Below the pieces are notes generated by a model. That model searched no databases and was not told where the DNA came from. It saw only the letters and a list, made by a program, of their open reading frames with translations. DNA of 10,363 bases, taken from Xanthoparmelia taractica (taxonomy: Eukaryota > Ascomycota > Lecanoromycetes > Lecanorales > Parmeliaceae). The stretch lies in assembly GCA_033085395.1 (NCBI GenBank), contig JANQBS010000638.1, forward strand, positions 1-10,363, in the 5' to 3' direction. A program made the translations under genes and the position numbers. Positions 9,092-10,363 of this stretch are shown piece by piece (position 1 is the first letter of the stretch; each line of letters starts with the position of its first letter).

Positions 9092-9948
9092 CTTAATAAC
9101 TAATTTATTAATACCTCGAAACCGTTCTCGCTAATCTTATCTGCTACGATCTCCTCTTACTATATTCGCGCCTTCTTTAAACTTACGAATATTCTATTTT
9201 ACGCTCCTAAGCTATTCGACTACTAGAGCTAATATTAATATATCTACTTAGTCGAGTGTGAACTTAGTTATTATATACTTCTTCCCCTAACACGCGTTTA
9301 TAATCACCGCAGCACGACTAATTTCTAAAGGCCTAGTCTTCGAGATAAGATTATAAATCTTATCGCTAAGTTGCTTTAGAGTTGAAATTATCTAATTAAT
9401 AAATTTATTACTTTTCTTAATATAGTTATAAAAACGCTATAATATCGTTATAAGTCGTCTCTTTTTACTCACATTATGAATTCGTTATAATTCGTCTTAA
9501 ATATTTTTCGCACGCTTTAAATAAGCTATATGCGTCTATTAAAAATCCTTAATATTATTCGTTAATAGAGTAACGATTTATTAATTCAAAATTATTTAAT
9601 TTTTAATCTCCTTTCTCGTTATTAGGCGAGAAAGACTTTTTAATATTATTCTTTATATTTTTCGTTTACGTAGAAACCTCTTATAAGTTTAAGCTTACGT
9701 GTAATAGTTATAGTCTTTTAGCACTCTTAAACGAGCGTAACTCGACTTTAGAAGAGTCTTATCGAGATTCGTTAGATTTATCTCGAGTAGAGAATCGTAA
9801 ATATCGTTTAAGTTCTTCTACTTAATATAAAGATTCTTCTATTCGTTCGAGATTAATATCGCTATCGCCTTATTAGCGAATATCTTATTATCTTATTCTA
9901 TTATAGTAATAATATAAACGACTAATACTAAGTCAATTTAGGCTAATC

Positions 9949-9960
9949 GGGCTTATAATC
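9949..9960 (-). promoter_or_regulatory. Primer binding site for an initiator tRNA-Met fragment
   Basis: Directly next to the LTR start at 9961, the - strand reads GATTATAAGCCC. With two G-to-A changes reversed it is GGTTATGAGCCC, complementary to the anticodon arm of eukaryotic initiator tRNA-Met (GGGCTCATAACC) rather than to a tRNA 3' end. Priming by a cleaved half of initiator tRNA-Met is known from Drosophila copia and several fungal and plant relatives. Confidence 0.8.
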
Positions 9961-10236
9961 TATTATAAATATAAGTAACGAATAGCTATAACTAAGTAGA
10001 AATACTATTTAATAATTAATTAAGACTAGTTAATTAATTCGATTAATTAAGTCTTAAGAATATAAGAAAAAAAGCTTATAAAGGCGATTATAGATTAATC
10101 TATATACTCGCTGAGAAGATTTCATTAGATTCGTTATTATTTACTATCTTCACTCATAGAACGCTAACTAGACCAGGGGATCCCTCCCCGCTGGAATTGA
10201 CCAGAAACCGAGCGAAATAATTACCTAATATCAATA
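9961..10236 (-). repeat. Copia LTR (5' LTR of the - strand element)
   Basis: 276 bp, the partner of 5080-5355. It would carry the promoter of the element. In its first 120 bp it is the damaged copy at all 18 differing sites. Beyond that, and especially around 10168-10200 (CCAGGGGATCCCTCCCCG), it keeps C and G where the other copy reads T or A. Confidence 0.95.
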
Positions 10237-10241
10237 GATAC
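10237..10241. repeat. Copia target site duplication, right (GATAC)
   Basis: Second copy of GATAC, directly after the LTR end at 10236. The following CACAC continues the short element interrupted at 5079. Confidence 0.9.
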
Positions 10242-10260
10242 CACACTTTTTCGACCCGTA

Positions 10261-10268
10261 ACTATTAG
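10261..10268. repeat. Target site duplication of element copy 2, right side
   Basis: ACTATTAG directly after the terminal inverted repeat ending at 10260; the exact partner of 4809-4816. Confidence 0.75.
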
Positions 10269-10288
10269 AAAAGAGAAGACTTCACGAT

Positions 10289-10363
10289 TACGGGTCGGAA
10301 AGGTGTGGTATCTATTGAATATAGTCGTTTTTAACTTTTTTTTAACTTTTTTTAAAAAATTAT
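10289..10363 (-). mobile_element. Copy 3 of the short inverted-repeat element (one end; runs off the window)
   Basis: It begins TACGGGTCGGAAAGGTGTGG. It is the reverse complement of the right part of copy 2 (5024-5079 joined to 10242-10260) over its whole visible length, with about four transitions and no gap. It starts only 20 bases after the target duplication of copy 2 and lies in the opposite orientation. Together with copy 2 it forms a perfect-looking hairpin interrupted by copia, which could also be read as a single fold-back element. It is only lightly RIP-mutated. Confidence 0.65.

Larger units (their letters stand above)
5372..9883 (-). pseudogene. Copia Gag-Pol polyprotein, one frame of 1503 codons with RIP stops
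   Basis: A single - strand frame links all copia landmarks: presumed start ATA at 9883-9881 (an ATG decayed by G-to-A, followed by FANKAIAIL), zinc knuckle at 9091-9050, protease at 8842, integrase catalytic codons at 8179, 7987 and 7885, reverse transcriptase YINN at 6340-6329, RNase H AEY at 5722, and TGA at 5374-5372. All these codon starts differ by multiples of three, so there is no net frameshift. In-frame stops are TAA, TAG and TGA at places expected for Gln, Trp or Arg. The C terminus keeps the copia pattern ending in ADQVANILIKPL near 5470-5440. Gag and Pol appear fused in one frame, as in many fungal and plant copia elements. The polyprotein cannot be made in this copy. Confidence 0.9.
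5080..10236 (-). mobile_element. Ty1/copia LTR retrotransposon, complete but RIP-inactivated
   Basis: The element is 5157 bp long, with 276-bp LTRs at both ends, a GATAC target duplication, a tRNA primer site next to the LTR at 9961, a polypurine tract next to the LTR at 5355, and one Gag-Pol frame on the - strand. The domain order from 9883 downwards is Gag zinc knuckle, protease, integrase, reverse transcriptase, RNase H. Integrase before reverse transcriptase is diagnostic of the copia superfamily. The LTR ends read TATTG...TAACA and TATTA...CAATA, both decay products of the usual TG...CA type ends. No indel shifts the coding frame, so the copy was probably intact when it inserted and was killed by point mutation. 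It lies in copy 2 of the short element. Confidence 0.93.
4817..10260 (+). mobile_element. Copy 2 of the short inverted-repeat element (282 bp), split by a copia insertion
   Basis: The element starts TACGAGTCGAAAAGGTGTGG and ends with the inverted counterpart, CCACACTTTTTCGACCCGTA, giving terminal inverted repeats of about 23-29 bp with a few mismatches. The perfect repeat ACTATTAG flanks both ends. Removing the copia element (5080-10236) and one copy of its target duplication leaves 282 bp with no room for a transposase, so this is a non-autonomous, MITE-like element. An 8-bp duplication fits hAT-like or some other cut-and-paste superfamilies. The termini do not identify the superfamily, and 9-10 bp (Mutator-like) cannot be excluded. 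Inner parts include a TTAA-containing palindrome at 4972-4977 and an A-rich double repeat at 5034-5055. Confidence 0.7.

Noticed and set aside
1..10363. Mitochondrial or other organellar DNA because of the high AT content
   Set aside because: The CpA depletion with CpG retention, stops replacing Gln codons and C/T differences between repeats indicate RIP of nuclear repeats. No organellar genes or tRNAs are seen.
1..10363. CRISPR array, tRNA or rRNA genes
   Set aside because: No regularly spaced repeats and no recognisable RNA gene sequence on either strand. The only tRNA-related match is the primer site at 9949-9960.

Overview
This window holds no intact gene. It is a nest of decayed transposable elements and pseudogenes from a filamentous ascomycete (Pezizomycotina) genome. 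The main reason is the mutation pattern, which is that of repeat-induced point mutation (RIP). CpA and its complement TpG are almost absent over long stretches, TpA is very abundant, and most surviving C and G sit in CpG. Reading frames are broken almost only by TAA, TAG and TGA codons where CAA, CAG, TGG or CGA are expected. Related copies inside the window differ by transitions. Species cannot be told from the sequence.

Layout. (1) 1-155 is the end of a short inverted-repeat element (copy 1), cut by the window start. (2) 156-4808 is a heavily mutated block with coding-like frames on the + strand. They comprise an acidic N-terminal segment (158-612), a relic of a fungal 2OG-Fe(II) oxygenase-like protein (about 601-2391), and an unrecognised basic, glutamine-rich protein (about 2461-3837, possibly continuing in another frame to 4345). 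(3) 4817-10260 is a second, complete copy of the short element, 282 bp once its insert is removed. It is flanked by the perfect 8-bp repeat ACTATTAG. (4) Inside it, at 5080-10236, sits a complete 5157-bp Ty1/copia LTR retrotransposon on the - strand. It has two 276-bp LTRs, the target duplication GATAC, a primer site matching the anticodon arm of initiator tRNA-Met, a polypurine tract, and one 1503-codon Gag-Pol frame with no net frameshift but with most catalytic residues destroyed. (5) 10289-10363 is the start of a third copy of the short element, cut by the window end.

History (inference): short elements inserted next to or into a repeated block, copia then inserted into copy 2, and RIP acted on the whole, unevenly. 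The two copia LTRs differ at 42 of 276 sites, all transitions, and the more damaged copy switches along the LTR. The least explained parts are the oxygenase relic and its unknown neighbour lying in repeated DNA between inverted copies of the same short element.
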